Assembly: GCA_013141505.1 (NCBI GenBank)
Contig: JABFQX010000040.1
Span: forward strand, 1 to 64,000
Reading direction: 5' to 3'
DNA: 64,000 nucleotides
From: Methyloglobulus sp.
Lineage (GTDB): Bacteria; Pseudomonadota; Gammaproteobacteria; Methylococcales; Methylomonadaceae
Shown: positions 45,913 through 55,639 of the stretch, piece by piece
Layout of the letters: each line of letters begins with the position of its first letter
Numbering within the stretch: position 1 is the first letter of the stretch
Made by a program: the position numbers and the translations under genes
The notes under the pieces: model-generated
Database searches by the model: none
Told to the model about the DNA's origin: nothing
What the model saw: the letters and a program-made list of their open reading frames with translations, nothing else

Positions 45913-47199
45913 ATGACCGAAACAGCAGACGTATTATTTTCCGACGCAAAAAGCGTAATTCCTGGCGGTGTGAATTCACCTGTCCGATCTTTTAGCGGGG
46001 TTGGCGGAATCCCGGTTTTCATCGACCATGCCCAAGGCGCATACATATTCGATAGCATGGGCAAACGCTATATTGACTATGTCGGTTCATGGGGGCCGAT
46101 GATTTTGGGCCACGCCCATCCTGACGTTATTGCCGCCGTTAAAAGTGCAGCCGATAAAGGCTTGAGTTTTGGAGCACCTACCGAAATTGAAACCTTGCTG
46201 GCGCAAAAAGTCTGTGAACTGATGCCATCCATCAATCTGGTGCGGATGGTCAGTTCCGGCACAGAAGCCACCATGAGTGCTATCCGCTTGGCACGTGGTT
46301 ATACGGGCAGGGACAAGATCGTCAAATTTGAAGGCTGCTATCACGGCCATTCTGATTCCTTGCTTGTGAAGGCCGGATCGGGCGCATTAACATTAGGTGT
46401 GCCAAGCTCCCCTGGCGTTCCATTGGCTGTAGCCGAAAGCACGATTACCCTCACCTATAACGATAGCGATGCCGTCAGAAATGTGTTTGCAGAAGTTGGC
46501 GAGGAAATCGCCTGCATTATCGTTGAACCGGTTGCAGGCAATATGAATTGCGTTCCACCCGTACCTGGATTTCTGGAAACCTTGCGGGACGTTTGTGACC
46601 AATACCATTGCATATTAATTTTTGATGAAGTCATGACCGGGTTTCGGGTTGCACTATCCGGTGCACAAGGATTCTATGGCGTTACGCCTGATTTGACCAC
46701 ATTGGGCAAGGTCCTGGGCGGCGGCATGCCGGTCGGTGCCTTTGGTGGTAATCGTAAGATCATGGAATATCTGGCACCATTAGGATCGGTGTATCAAGCA
46801 GGAACGCTCTCAGGGAATCCGGTAGCAATGGCGGCGGGTCTTAAAACCCTGGAATTAATTAGCCGCCACGGTTTTCATGAAGCATTGGCTGCAAAAACTG
46901 AAAAACTAATGTCCGGTTTGAAAGAACGTGCGAAACAGGCAAATATTGCCCTGACAACCAATAACGTTGGGGGCATGTTTGGCCTGTTTTTCAGCAATGA
47001 AGAAAAAATCACCCGCTTTGCCCAAGTCATGTCTTGCGATCAAGATAGGTTCAAACGCTTTTTTCATACCATGCTGGAAGCCGGTGTTTATCTTGCGCCC
47101 TCGGCGTTCGAGGCCGGATTTATGTCTGCAGCGCACTCTGACGAAGACCTGGAACAAACGCTGGCTATTGCGGAAAAAGCCTTTGCCCAACTACAGTAA
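45913..47199 (+). CDS. hemL: Glutamate-1-semialdehyde 2,1-aminomutase
   Basis: A PLP enzyme that forms 5-aminolevulinate for haem and cobalamin synthesis. The 428 residues start [20 protein letters not shown] and include [42 protein letters not shown] and the PLP lysine in [15 protein letters not shown] (Lys266; Lys265 in E. coli). ATG 45913 is preferred over an in-frame codon at 45880 because family proteins begin there. Its product feeds cobalamin synthesis, needed by the adenosylcobalamin-dependent reductase encoded at the other end of the window. Confidence 0.96.
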   Translation: MTETADVLFSDAKSVIPGGVNSPVRSFSGVGGIPVFIDHAQGAYIFDSMGKRYIDYVGSWGPMILGHAHPDVIAAVKSAADKGLSFGAPTEIETLLAQKVCELMPSINLVRMVSSGTEATMSAIRLARGYTGRDKIVKFEGCYHGHSDSLLVKAGSGALTLGVPSSPGVPLAVAESTITLTYNDSDAVRNVFAEVGEEIACIIVEPVAGNMNCVPPVPGFLETLRDVCDQYHCILIFDEVMTGFRVALSGAQGFYGVTPDLTTLGKVLGGGMPVGAFGGNRKIMEYLAPLGSVYQAGTLSGNPVAMAAGLKTLELISRHGFHEALAAKTEKLMSGLKERAKQANIALTTNNVGGMFGLFFSNEEKITRFAQVMSCDQDRFKRFFHTMLEAGVYLAPSAFEAGFMSAAHSDEDLEQTLAIAEKAFAQLQ

Positions 47200-47214
47200 T
47201 CAGGAACGCCCTCG

Positions 47215-48549
47215 TTGACCGTCACGACGTTCATCCACACCCTGCCCCCTTGGCTAATCGCACTCGCCGGCTTAATCGTCGGCGCGGTGTTGATGCGACT
47301 GTTCACACACAAAGATAAGATCATCATCCAACAATTGTCCATCAACATTGCCGTTTCTGAAGAAAAAATCAAACATCTGCAAAGCACAGAAGCTGAGTTA
47401 AAACAATATCAACAATTGCTTGCTAACGCGAAAACCAAAAATGCCGAACTGCAAACCCGCATTGCCGAACAGGAAAGAAGCGCGCACGAAAAACTGAAAT
47501 TATTGCAAGATGCAGAAACCCAGCTAAAAACCCAATTTGAAAACTTGGCCGGGAAGATTTTTGAAGATCGCAGCAAACAATTTGCCGAGCAAAATAAAAC
47601 CAGTCTTGACCATATCGTGACCCCGCTCAGGGAGCAACTGGGCGAATTCAAGCAACGGATTGAAACCGTTTACGACAATGAAAATAAAGACCGGATTTCC
47701 CTGCGTGAAGAAATCATCTCGCTGCGCCGTGACACTGCCAAGATGAACGAGGAAGCGCTCAACCTGACGCGCGCCTTGAAAGGTGACAAAAAGACCCAAG
47801 GCAATTGGGGCGAGATGATACTGGAAAAGGTGCTGGAAAGGTCTGGTTTGCGAAAAGGCATTGAATATGTCACTCAGGGCGCTTTTCGGGATGACGATAA
47901 CCGCTTGTTTAAGCCAGATGTTATTGTCCATCTACCTGACAACAAAGATATCATCGTTGATTCTAAAGTGTCGCTGTTGGCCTATGAACGCTATTGTTCA
48001 TCTGACGACGATCAGGAACGTATGATCGCCATCAAGCAACATACCGGCGCAGTACGTGAACACGTCAAAAGCCTGAGCAACAAAGATTATTCCAGCCTGC
48101 ATGGTGTCAAATCCCTGGATTTCGTGCTGCTGTTCATCCCCATAGAAGCGGCTTTTGTCGCAGCTTTTCAATCGGATGAACACTTATTTACCGATGCCTT
48201 TGAACACAAAATAATTGTCGTCACCCCAACGACCTTACTCGCAACCTTACGCACCATCGAAAATATCTGGCGCTATGAACGGCAGAATGAAAACGCCAGG
48301 GCAATCGCCGAAAAAGCCGGTGTCGTTTACGACAAAATTCGCGGTTTTGTCGAAGAACTGGATAAGCTGGGCAAGCAACTCAGTACCGTCCATACCACTT
48401 ACGACGGCGTTATGAACAAGCTCACCCAAGGCAACGGCAACCTCATCCGTCAGGCCAGTAGTTTTGTTGATCTAGGGGTAAAGGTGAAAAAAAGTTTCCC
48501 TAAACATATCAGCAACCAAGCAGGAATTGAGTTGCTGGACGACGACTAA
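47215..48549 (+). CDS. rmuC: DNA recombination protein RmuC
   Basis: A 444-residue protein of the RmuC family, implicated in limiting recombination at inverted repeats. An N-terminal membrane helix (about 8-26) is followed by a long coiled coil (about 40-180) and the nuclease-like domain with NWGEMILEKVLERSGLRKG, FKPDVIVHLPDNKDIIVDSK and KSLDFVLLFIPIEAAF. The start is TTG 47215, chosen because it keeps the membrane helix and has AGGAA ahead of it. It follows hemL by 15 bp. Confidence 0.92.
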   Translation: MTVTTFIHTLPPWLIALAGLIVGAVLMRLFTHKDKIIIQQLSINIAVSEEKIKHLQSTEAELKQYQQLLANAKTKNAELQTRIAEQERSAHEKLKLLQDAETQLKTQFENLAGKIFEDRSKQFAEQNKTSLDHIVTPLREQLGEFKQRIETVYDNENKDRISLREEIISLRRDTAKMNEEALNLTRALKGDKKTQGNWGEMILEKVLERSGLRKGIEYVTQGAFRDDDNRLFKPDVIVHLPDNKDIIVDSKVSLLAYERYCSSDDDQERMIAIKQHTGAVREHVKSLSNKDYSSLHGVKSLDFVLLFIPIEAAFVAAFQSDEHLFTDAFEHKIIVVTPTTLLATLRTIENIWRYERQNENARAIAEKAGVVYDKIRGFVEELDKLGKQLSTVHTTYDGVMNKLTQGNGNLIRQASSFVDLGVKVKKSFPKHISNQAGIELLDDD

Positions 48550-49240
48550 AATTTCGTCCTTCCCTCGTTGGCCAAAAAACCGATTATCCTTCGACGAGCT
48601 CAAATACCGTCTTTCCCCTGGAGAGACAAGTAAGATTAAATTGCATAGTTCTGATCAAAAAGTTTACCTGATTGTAAGCGCTCAATTCCCAACTATACCT
48701 GACGATTATCAGGCATCCATGCGGCGGGTTACGCCGCGCGGGAAGTTTCGTGGTAGTTCAGGTTCAGCACAGTTGCGCGGCTAACACGGCCCTACGAATG
48801 GTGGTTTTTACCCGCCGTACGCGGTTACGGCCTTGGGAGAGGAAAAATGAAAATGATTGCCAGATTAGTTGTTCGCAGGGTTTCAAGGTGGTTCAAAAAC
48901 GTCACCGTCGGCAAAACGCGAGTAATTGGGCAACATACCCCGCCACACGAATTTCAGGTATTTGCCTACTGTGCGCTGATGTCTGTATCCGCCATCTTCA
49001 ATCCTTGTTGTTTTATTTTTAATCGTTAGCGCGTAAGCTAAGCGTCTGTAGGCAATAAACTTCCCCCATAAAACAGGTAATTTTTTTGCTAGCATTACTG
49101 AGCTAAATCAAGTTTCAGTAGTGTATTAATTAAATGCAAGCACCTACATTTAACTGGAAAATAACACCGGAGCACATTAACAAATGATGTCGCCGAAATA
49201 TTTTATTTCTTTTTAATCTTTACGTTATCGCTGGTAGATC
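48550..49240. other. Long intergenic region with a dispersed repeat
   Basis: No credible gene in ~690 bp. It contains short GC-rich palindromic patches around 48715-48840 (GCGGCGGGTTACGCCGCGCG), copy 3 of the ~60-bp repeat at 48891-48949 (core ACCGTCGGCAAAACGCGAGT), and an AT-rich stretch before 49241 that probably holds the next promoter. Confidence 0.55.
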
Positions 49241-50176
49241 ATGCACAGCATTAAAAGGCCAACAGATATTTTTCCAGAACTGCATCGGCTGGAACAAAGC
49301 CTCGGACGATCCATCCTGACCAAAATAGAGCATCCCTTGCTTACACACCACGCCGTCGAACTTTGGCTAAAACGCGACGACCTGCTACATCCCATCATCT
49401 CCGGCAACAAATGGCGCAAGCTAAAATATATTTTGGCAGATGCCCTATCGCTTGACTCAAATACCCTCATCAGCATGGGCGGTGCTTACTCTAATCATCT
49501 GCACGCCTTGGCGTACACCGGAAAAATCCTTGGCTTAAAAACCATTGGAATTATTCGTGGCGAACACCCCGAACCGTTAACACCAACCCTACTCGAAATG
49601 AAACACTGGGGCATGGAATTACGTTTTGTATCGCGCTCCGATTATCGCCAACTTCGGGGTTATAAACACTGGAACAGCTTACCCGGCATCAAGCCTAATC
49701 AATACTGGCTACCTGAAGGCGGCGCATCCGGCTTAGCTCTGAAAGGCATTGCGGAATTAGTCGCTGAAATTGACATGCCTTATGATGTCATTTGCGTGGC
49801 CTGTGGAACCGGAACCACGATGGCGGGGCTTATTAACGCTGTCAACCCACAGAAATCTGTCTTAGGTTTTGCCGCACTCAAGAATGCCGGATTTTTGCAA
49901 GCCGACGTGCAATCCTTGCTTGCTGATAATTTTCACAATGGGGTCATCATTCATGATTACCATTTTGGTGGTTTTGCTGAATGCAACGATACCCTAGCCT
50001 CGTTTATGAAAACATTCACAAAAGAAAACTTTATTCCCTTGGAACCTGTCTACACCGGAAAAATGCTGTATGGCATTTTCGACTTACTGACAAAAGGTTA
50101 TTTTAAGCCAGGACAGCGTATCATTGCTGTTCATACCGGCGGTTTGCAGGGAAATAGAGGTTACCCAGATGTTTAG
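49241..50176 (+). CDS. PLP-dependent ACC deaminase / D-cysteine desulfhydrase family enzyme
   Basis: A 311-residue fold-type II PLP enzyme. The PLP lysine is in SGNKWRKLKY, the substrate-binding serine region in SMGGAYSNHLHALAYTG, and the cofactor phosphate loop in ACGTGTTMAGL. This family splits 1-aminocyclopropane-1-carboxylate or D-cysteine, and members cannot be separated by eye; D-cysteine desulfhydrase is at least as likely as ACC deaminase. It overlaps the following methyltransferase by 8 bases, so they are probably co-expressed. Confidence 0.87.
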   Translation: MHSIKRPTDIFPELHRLEQSLGRSILTKIEHPLLTHHAVELWLKRDDLLHPIISGNKWRKLKYILADALSLDSNTLISMGGAYSNHLHALAYTGKILGLKTIGIIRGEHPEPLTPTLLEMKHWGMELRFVSRSDYRQLRGYKHWNSLPGIKPNQYWLPEGGASGLALKGIAELVAEIDMPYDVICVACGTGTTMAGLINAVNPQKSVLGFAALKNAGFLQADVQSLLADNFHNGVIIHDYHFGGFAECNDTLASFMKTFTKENFIPLEPVYTGKMLYGIFDLLTKGYFKPGQRIIAVHTGGLQGNRGYPDV

Positions 50177-50825
50177 AGTGCTTGAGCCAGAATTAATGGA
50201 GGACGCTGCACAAATCATTGCCTATGCCAATGCTGATTTTGACAAGCCGCACAGTGACTTTATCGAACGCCTGAAAGCCATTGTAAACATGCCCGATTTC
50301 AACGGCAAAGCACTGGACTTAGGTTGCGGCCCAGGCGACATTAGCAAACGCTTCGCAACCGCTTATCCACTCTGCTCAATTGATGCGGTTGACGGCTCCA
50401 AAGCCATGATAAATTACGCTATTGATTCCTCAATAGCTCGCCGTACCCAAGTAAATTTCATTCATGGTAAATTACCTGATGTCGTGTTACCAAAATCCAG
50501 TTACGATTTAATTTTCAGCAATAGCTTGCTGCATCACTTGCCTGACCCGCACATGCTATGGCGGTTTATCAAAGATCATACGAGATCGGGCAGTTACATT
50601 GCAGTCATGGATTTGCTCAGGCCAGACACCACTGAAATGGCAAAGACGCTCGTGGAAACCCACGCCGCCAATGAGCCTGAGATACTGCGCCATGACTTTT
50701 ATTGTTCATTGCTGGCGGCATTCACTCTTGAGGAAATACATCAGCAGATAATTGTAACTGGGCTATCATTGAACATCGAACAAATCAGTGACCGACATGT
50801 GTTTATATCAGGCACTCTGTCCTGA
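50169..50825 (+). CDS. Class I SAM-dependent methyltransferase
   Basis: A 218-residue Rossmann-fold methyltransferase. SAM-binding motif I is LDLGCGPGDISKRFA, motif II SIDAVDGSKAMI ends in the acidic residue for the ribose, and YDLIFSNSLLHHLPDP is the motif IV region. The substrate is unknown. I chose ATG 50169, which overlaps the desulfhydrase-like gene by 8 bases, because upstream residues in this frame are antisense-like and not conserved in the fold. ppk1 follows 28 bp downstream. Confidence 0.88.
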   Translation: MFRVLEPELMEDAAQIIAYANADFDKPHSDFIERLKAIVNMPDFNGKALDLGCGPGDISKRFATAYPLCSIDAVDGSKAMINYAIDSSIARRTQVNFIHGKLPDVVLPKSSYDLIFSNSLLHHLPDPHMLWRFIKDHTRSGSYIAVMDLLRPDTTEMAKTLVETHAANEPEILRHDFYCSLLAAFTLEEIHQQIIVTGLSLNIEQISDRHVFISGTLS

Positions 50826-50853
50826 CAATATGGCCTGAAATTAAGGACAGCAA

Positions 50854-52950
50854 ATGACCACAAACCCAAAACATAACATCATCGACCTGCAAAAACCGGA
50901 ATTCTATATCAATCGCGAACTCAGCTTGCTTGAGTTCAACAAGCGGGTTTTGGCTCAAGCCAAAGACGAAAACGTCCCTTTGCTGGAGCGGCTCAATTAT
51001 TTATGCATCTCCTGCTCCAATTTGGACGAGTTTTACGAGATTCGCGTTGCCGGCGTCATCCAAATGGAGGCGATTGATCCAAAAGCCCTAAGTGAAGACG
51101 GTTTGACACCCGCTGAGCAATTGGCGCTCATTGACACTAATGCCCATCAATTGGTCAACGACCAATACCAAGTTTTAAATGAGGTATTGCTGCCTAAGCT
51201 GCAAGCAGAAAATATCCGCTTTATCCGCCGTAATGATTGGACAGAAGACCAGCACAAGTGGTTGGAAACCTATTTTAACGATCAATTAATGCCGATCTTA
51301 ACGCCGGTCGGTTTGGATTCGGCGCATCCTTTCCCGCGCATCTTAAACAAAAGTTTAAACTTTATCATCTCACTGACCGGTAAGGATGCGTTTGGCAGAA
51401 ACAGTGGCCGCGCCATTTTACAAGCACCGCGCTCGTTACCTCGGATTATCCAGTTTCCAGCCGACGAAACCCAAAGCGGCCCTACCGATTTTGTGTTTTT
51501 GTCGTCTATCATCCATGCCTTTGTGGGCGAACTGTTTAATGGCATGACAGTAAAAGGCTGCTATCAATTCCGGGTGACCCGGAACAGCGATTTTTTTGTT
51601 GACGATGATGCCATTGATGATTTGTTGCTGGCGGTGCAAGGCGAGTTGGCAATGCGTAATTACGGCGATGAGGTCCGCCTGGAAATTGATGCCAATTGCC
51701 CTGATGAAACCGTCAGCTTTTTGCTGGATCGGTTCGAAATGACCCGGGATCGTCTGTTCCTTGTCGATGGCCCCGTCAACCTCAATAGGTTGCAGGAAAT
51801 AATCGGCCTAGTGGGACATCCTGAGCTGAAATTTCCACCGTTTAAACCGTTTATCCCCGCCCAATTGGCGCGCAGCAAAGATATTTTTGCCGCGATCAAA
51901 CGCCATGATATTTTGCTGCATCACCCTTTCGAATCTTTTTCCCCCGTCGTCGAATTTCTCCGTCAAGCTGCGGTTGCGCCCGATGTATTGGCTATCAAGC
52001 AAACCTTATATCGGACTGGTGCAGGTTCGCCCATTGTCGCCGCTTTAATCAAGGCAGCCAGGGCAGGCAAAGAAGTGACTGTGGTTATCGAGTTACGGGC
52101 GCGCTTCGACGAGAAGGACAATATCAGCTTGGCGGCAAAATTACAGGAAGCGGCTGTCCATGTCGTATATGGTGTTGTCGGCTATAAAACCCACGCGAAA
52201 ATGTGCCTGGTACTAAAACGTGAAGGTAAGGAATTATGCAATTATGTCCATTTAGGCACTGGCAACTACCATCCTAAAACCGCACAGTTGTACACCGACT
52301 ATGGTTTATTTTCCTGTGACAAAGATTTAGGTGAAGATGTCCGGCGCGTATTTGCACAATTGACCAGTTTGGGTAAGGTGCGTAAATTGAATAAATTGTT
52401 GCAGTCGCCGTTTACCTTGCACAGCGGCATCATCGACAAAATAGAACGCGAAATTGATATTGCTCGAGACGGTAAAACGGCGGAAATCATCTTTAAAGTC
52501 AACGCTATTGTTGAGGAGCAAGTCATTCAGGCACTGTATCGCGCATCGCAAGCCGGGGTTAAAATTAAATTAATTGTCAGGGGCATTTGTTGCTTGAAAC
52601 CCGGCATTCCTGGCGTATCAGACAATATTGAGGTGCGTTCCATCATCGGACGTTTCTTGGAGCACGCCCGTGTTTACGCATTTGCCAATGGTGGTGACTG
52701 GGAAGTCTATGCATCCAGCGCTGACCTGATGAACCGCAATATGTTTCAGCGGGTAGAAACGTGTTTTCCTATTGAAAACAAGCGCCTGCACAAACGTATA
52801 CTACATGATCTGGACGTTTACCTGAATGACAACAGCCAGTCCTGGTTATTACAACCGGATGGAAGCTATCTGCAAAGTCAACGAGACGTGAATGCCAATG
52901 TGGTTCAGGCGCAAGCAGTACTTTTACAAGAACTACAAAACCAACCATGA
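50854..52950 (+). CDS. ppk1: Polyphosphate kinase 1
   Basis: Reversibly polymerises ATP gamma-phosphate into polyphosphate. The 698 residues show the N-terminal domain (YINRELSLLEFNKRVLAQAK), the head domain, and two phospholipase-D-like C-terminal domains with the phosphorylated histidine in YKTHAKMCLVL (His447) and a following NYVHLGTGNYHPKTAQLYTD; the second domain has CCLKPGIPGVSDNIEVRSI. Length is standard. def overlaps its stop by ATGA, so the two are translationally coupled. Confidence 0.96.
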   Translation: MTTNPKHNIIDLQKPEFYINRELSLLEFNKRVLAQAKDENVPLLERLNYLCISCSNLDEFYEIRVAGVIQMEAIDPKALSEDGLTPAEQLALIDTNAHQLVNDQYQVLNEVLLPKLQAENIRFIRRNDWTEDQHKWLETYFNDQLMPILTPVGLDSAHPFPRILNKSLNFIISLTGKDAFGRNSGRAILQAPRSLPRIIQFPADETQSGPTDFVFLSSIIHAFVGELFNGMTVKGCYQFRVTRNSDFFVDDDAIDDLLLAVQGELAMRNYGDEVRLEIDANCPDETVSFLLDRFEMTRDRLFLVDGPVNLNRLQEIIGLVGHPELKFPPFKPFIPAQLARSKDIFAAIKRHDILLHHPFESFSPVVEFLRQAAVAPDVLAIKQTLYRTGAGSPIVAALIKAARAGKEVTVVIELRARFDEKDNISLAAKLQEAAVHVVYGVVGYKTHAKMCLVLKREGKELCNYVHLGTGNYHPKTAQLYTDYGLFSCDKDLGEDVRRVFAQLTSLGKVRKLNKLLQSPFTLHSGIIDKIEREIDIARDGKTAEIIFKVNAIVEEQVIQALYRASQAGVKIKLIVRGICCLKPGIPGVSDNIEVRSIIGRFLEHARVYAFANGGDWEVYASSADLMNRNMFQRVETCFPIENKRLHKRILHDLDVYLNDNSQSWLLQPDGSYLQSQRDVNANVVQAQAVLLQELQNQP

Positions 52951-53471
52951 CCCAAAACTGCGAAATTGCCCAATTGGGCGCGGACGTACTCCGGCAAATT
53001 TCGGCTAAGGTCGAAAATATCAACAGCCCGGCTATCCGCAAAATAATCGACGAAATGACAACCACCTTGGCGAACACCCAAGGCGTTGGCCTAGCCGCGC
53101 CGCAGATTAGCCAATTGCAGCGCATCATTATCGTCGCCTCACGACCCAGCACCCGCTATCCCCATGCGCCGTTAATGTTACCAACTGTGATGGTTAATCC
53201 AAGCTATGAAGCCTTGTCCGAGCAAACAGAAAAAGACTGGGAAGGTTGTTTGAGCATTCCCGGCATTCGTGCCTTAGTACCAAGATATACAAGCATTACA
53301 GTGCAATACGAAGATGTGCGGGGCTTAACAGTCCAGTCAATGCTGGAAGGCTTTGTCGCCAGGGTCTTTCAACACGAAATCGACCATTTGGATGGCACCG
53401 TTTATCTTGATCGGGTTGAAACCAACACAGACATCATCTCAGAGACTGAATACCTCAAGTTATTCGTTTGA
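52947..53471 (+). CDS. def: Peptide deformylase
   Basis: Removes the formyl group from new proteins. The 174 residues have the three diagnostic motifs: GVGLAAPQIS, EGCLSIPGIRA (metal-binding Cys) and FQHEIDHLDGTV (two metal-binding His and the catalytic Glu). The normal chromosomal partner fmt is not adjacent; here the gene overlaps the end of ppk1. It may therefore be a second deformylase paralogue; the def-fmt copy would lie elsewhere. Confidence 0.94.
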   Translation: MTQNCEIAQLGADVLRQISAKVENINSPAIRKIIDEMTTTLANTQGVGLAAPQISQLQRIIIVASRPSTRYPHAPLMLPTVMVNPSYEALSEQTEKDWEGCLSIPGIRALVPRYTSITVQYEDVRGLTVQSMLEGFVARVFQHEIDHLDGTVYLDRVETNTDIISETEYLKLFV

Positions 53472-53592
53472 TATTTCAAAGCAAATATTCAAAAACTGGC
53501 TAAGCCGACTATATTTCTACTGATGTTTCCAAAACGGCATCGCCACTTTGAAACAAGCCAAGCAAATATAATTACAACCATCTTACTAAACC

Positions 53593-54552
53593 ATGAATAT
53601 TGCCGATTTCCGAGTTGAACCTGCTGATTATAAAGTTGATTATGACGACCTGCGGCTTATTCGCGAAGACGTGTTTGTTATCGAGCAACACATACCGCGC
53701 ACAATCGAATTCGACAGTATTGACCCAGATTGTTATCACGTAATCGCCCGCGACAACCAACATCAACCCATCGGTACCGGCAGGTTGTCGCCCGACCATA
53801 AAATCGGACGGATGGCGGTATTAAAAACGTGGCGCGGTCAAGGTGTGGGCGCAGCGTTATTGCTCGCCCTGATCGACAAGGCCCGCAAATTGGGAGTATC
53901 AGAAATCACCGTCAACGCCCAAACAACCGTGTTGAGGTTCTATGAAAAATTCGGCTTCAACAAAACAGGCGATGTGTTCACCGAAGCCAATATTCCACAT
54001 CAGCGTTTGTCTTTGGCACTAACACCCCTCAGCAAAGTTGCCCGCCCTGCCCTTAAAGCCCGTGAACATTCCGTTGAAATCACTGAATTCAACAACATTG
54101 ACGACTGCGTATCACCCATTATTGAAATCATTGCCAAAGCGCGGCGGAAAATTTGTATCTATAGCGCAGATCTTGAACATGCTTTGTATGGCAGAAAAGA
54201 AGCCGTCGAATCCCTCAAACAATTTGCCATAAACAGTCGCGGCGGCAATGTATTTATCATCGTACAAGATACCTTGGCAGTCCGCGCCCAGCCACACCCG
54301 TTGCTGGACTTGGCGCAACAATTACCTTCATTGTTTCAGTTTCGCACACCTGTCGAATCGAATGATCTGCAATATCCGTCTGCCTATCTCGTCAATGACC
54401 GCGACGGTTATCTGTTCCGTCAGCAAAGCAGCAACTATCGGGGCGTATATAGCCCAACCTTGCCTTCCCGTAACAAGCAACTTACTGAAGAATTCGACCG
54501 TGTTTGGCAACGTTGCCGGATTTGTACGGAGCTTAGGGCGTTGGGTTTGTAA
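53593..54552 (+). CDS. GNAT acetyltransferase fused to a DUF7931-type domain
   Basis: A 319-residue two-domain protein. Residues about 5-142 form a GNAT N-acetyltransferase with the acetyl-CoA loop RGQGVGAALLLALIDKA and the late strand LRFYEKFGFNKTGDVF. Residues about 165-319 form a second domain beginning ARRKICIYSADLEHALYG, with DRDGYLFRQQ and a Cys-rich end, matching the DUF7931 type found fused behind GNAT domains in gammaproteobacteria. The acetyl acceptor is unknown. It stands alone between def and a palindromic repeat. Confidence 0.8.
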   Translation: MNIADFRVEPADYKVDYDDLRLIREDVFVIEQHIPRTIEFDSIDPDCYHVIARDNQHQPIGTGRLSPDHKIGRMAVLKTWRGQGVGAALLLALIDKARKLGVSEITVNAQTTVLRFYEKFGFNKTGDVFTEANIPHQRLSLALTPLSKVARPALKAREHSVEITEFNNIDDCVSPIIEIIAKARRKICIYSADLEHALYGRKEAVESLKQFAINSRGGNVFIIVQDTLAVRAQPHPLLDLAQQLPSLFQFRTPVESNDLQYPSAYLVNDRDGYLFRQQSSNYRGVYSPTLPSRNKQLTEEFDRVWQRCRICTELRALGL

Positions 54553-54644
54553 CAAATCCTCTTTAATTACGCCAGGGCAATAAAAAGCTACTGAATTGAA
54601 TCTTTTAGTTGAGCAATAGCAAAATAATTTGCTATATTCGCCAC

Positions 54645-54670
54645 CGATATAAAAGAATTATTTTATATCG
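54645..54670. repeat. Short perfect AT-rich palindrome
   Basis: CGATATAAAA (54645-54654) and TTTTATATCG (54661-54670) are perfect complements around GAATTA. It lies between the GNAT gene and palindromic element copy 2; a stem-loop or an operator is possible. Confidence 0.4.
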
Positions 54671-54737
54671 AATTACCGATGCAGCACCTGATTTATATAA
54701 CAATTAAAATAAAGACAATCTCGTAATGGCCTGTATT

Positions 54738-54861
54738 ATTGATCCGGCCTTTTAAAGTTTGAAATCAATGTTTGCCCCTTCGGCTCCGCTTAGGGAACGA
54801 AACCGTAGCGTTCCCTGAGCGGAGCCGAAGGGAAATTAAAACTTCATAAGGCCGGATCAAT
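54738..54861. repeat. Palindromic MITE-like element, copy 2
   Basis: The best-preserved copy: outer ends ATTGATCCGGCCTTTTAAAG and CTTCATAAGGCCGGATCAAT, inner palindrome CCCCTTCGGCTCCGCTTAGG with CCTGAGCGGAGCCGAAGGG. It ends only 5 bases before the start codon of the CPBP protease gene, so it must form part of that gene's leader. Confidence 0.85.
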
Positions 54862-54866
54862 AAGCC

Positions 54867-55601
54867 ATGACTAAAGCCCTGTTATTCCCTGCCTTACTTG
54901 AAATCTTATACTTGGGATTTTCTTTTGCCCTGGCGCAAGCGTATGGGCAATGGTCTTATGAAGGTGAGCTAAGCAGGACTGTTTTAAGGTTACTTTCCAT
55001 ATTCGGTTTTATTTATTTCTACCGGAAATATTGTTACGACGCTAAACAAAGCCTAAAACCCAAACAAAAATTCGCGCCGCCATTTATTCTTGCCATCACC
55101 TTGTTCATATTGTTTGCCGCGCTTTATACCAATGCCGAACATGAAACGCTGACCTGGCAACTGGTCTTTGGGCTTTCGGGCATTACCGCAGGTTTCAGGG
55201 AAGAATTATTTTATCGGGGTATCGTGCAGAATAGCCTGCAAAAAAACATGCACTACCAAAAAGCCTTATTGATTACCTGTACGTTGTTTACGCTTTCACA
55301 CATCCAATTTATCTACTACGGCCAGGCCAGCGCGGTTATGTTAATTACCTTGGCCGGTATTATTTTTGGCAGCATCTTTATCTATACCGGCAGCGTCCTG
55401 TTTGTTGGTGCGATTCATGGCCTATACGATGCGGTGTTATGCCTAAATTTCTCCCCCATCAGGTTGAGCAATCAAGCCGCATTGCCCATATTGCTTTTGA
55501 TTACCTTATTATTTTTCATAATTATCAGCAAGAAACCCGAAAGCGTAACCCAATCCGATAGGATCGACCCTGATAATAATGATTCATTAACCACTCAGTA
55601 A
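54867..55601 (+). CDS. CPBP-family intramembrane metalloprotease
   Basis: A 244-residue integral membrane protein with about seven hydrophobic segments. The CPBP (Abi, Rce1-like) active-site motifs are present: motif 1 FREELFYRGIVQ (Glu-Glu-x3-Arg), motif 2 TLFTLSHIQFIYYG (His), and motif 3 VGAIHGLYDAVLCL (His). The family includes CAAX-processing proteases and bacteriocin-immunity proteins; the substrate here is unknown. The start codon lies 5 bp after the palindromic element and no good ribosome-binding site is visible, so translation may be weak or depend on the element. Confidence 0.87.
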   Translation: MTKALLFPALLEILYLGFSFALAQAYGQWSYEGELSRTVLRLLSIFGFIYFYRKYCYDAKQSLKPKQKFAPPFILAITLFILFAALYTNAEHETLTWQLVFGLSGITAGFREELFYRGIVQNSLQKNMHYQKALLITCTLFTLSHIQFIYYGQASAVMLITLAGIIFGSIFIYTGSVLFVGAIHGLYDAVLCLNFSPIRLSNQAALPILLLITLLFFIIISKKPESVTQSDRIDPDNNDSLTTQ

Positions 55602-55639
55602 TCGATTATATCGGCGTTGGCTAAAAGTATATTTGGAAA

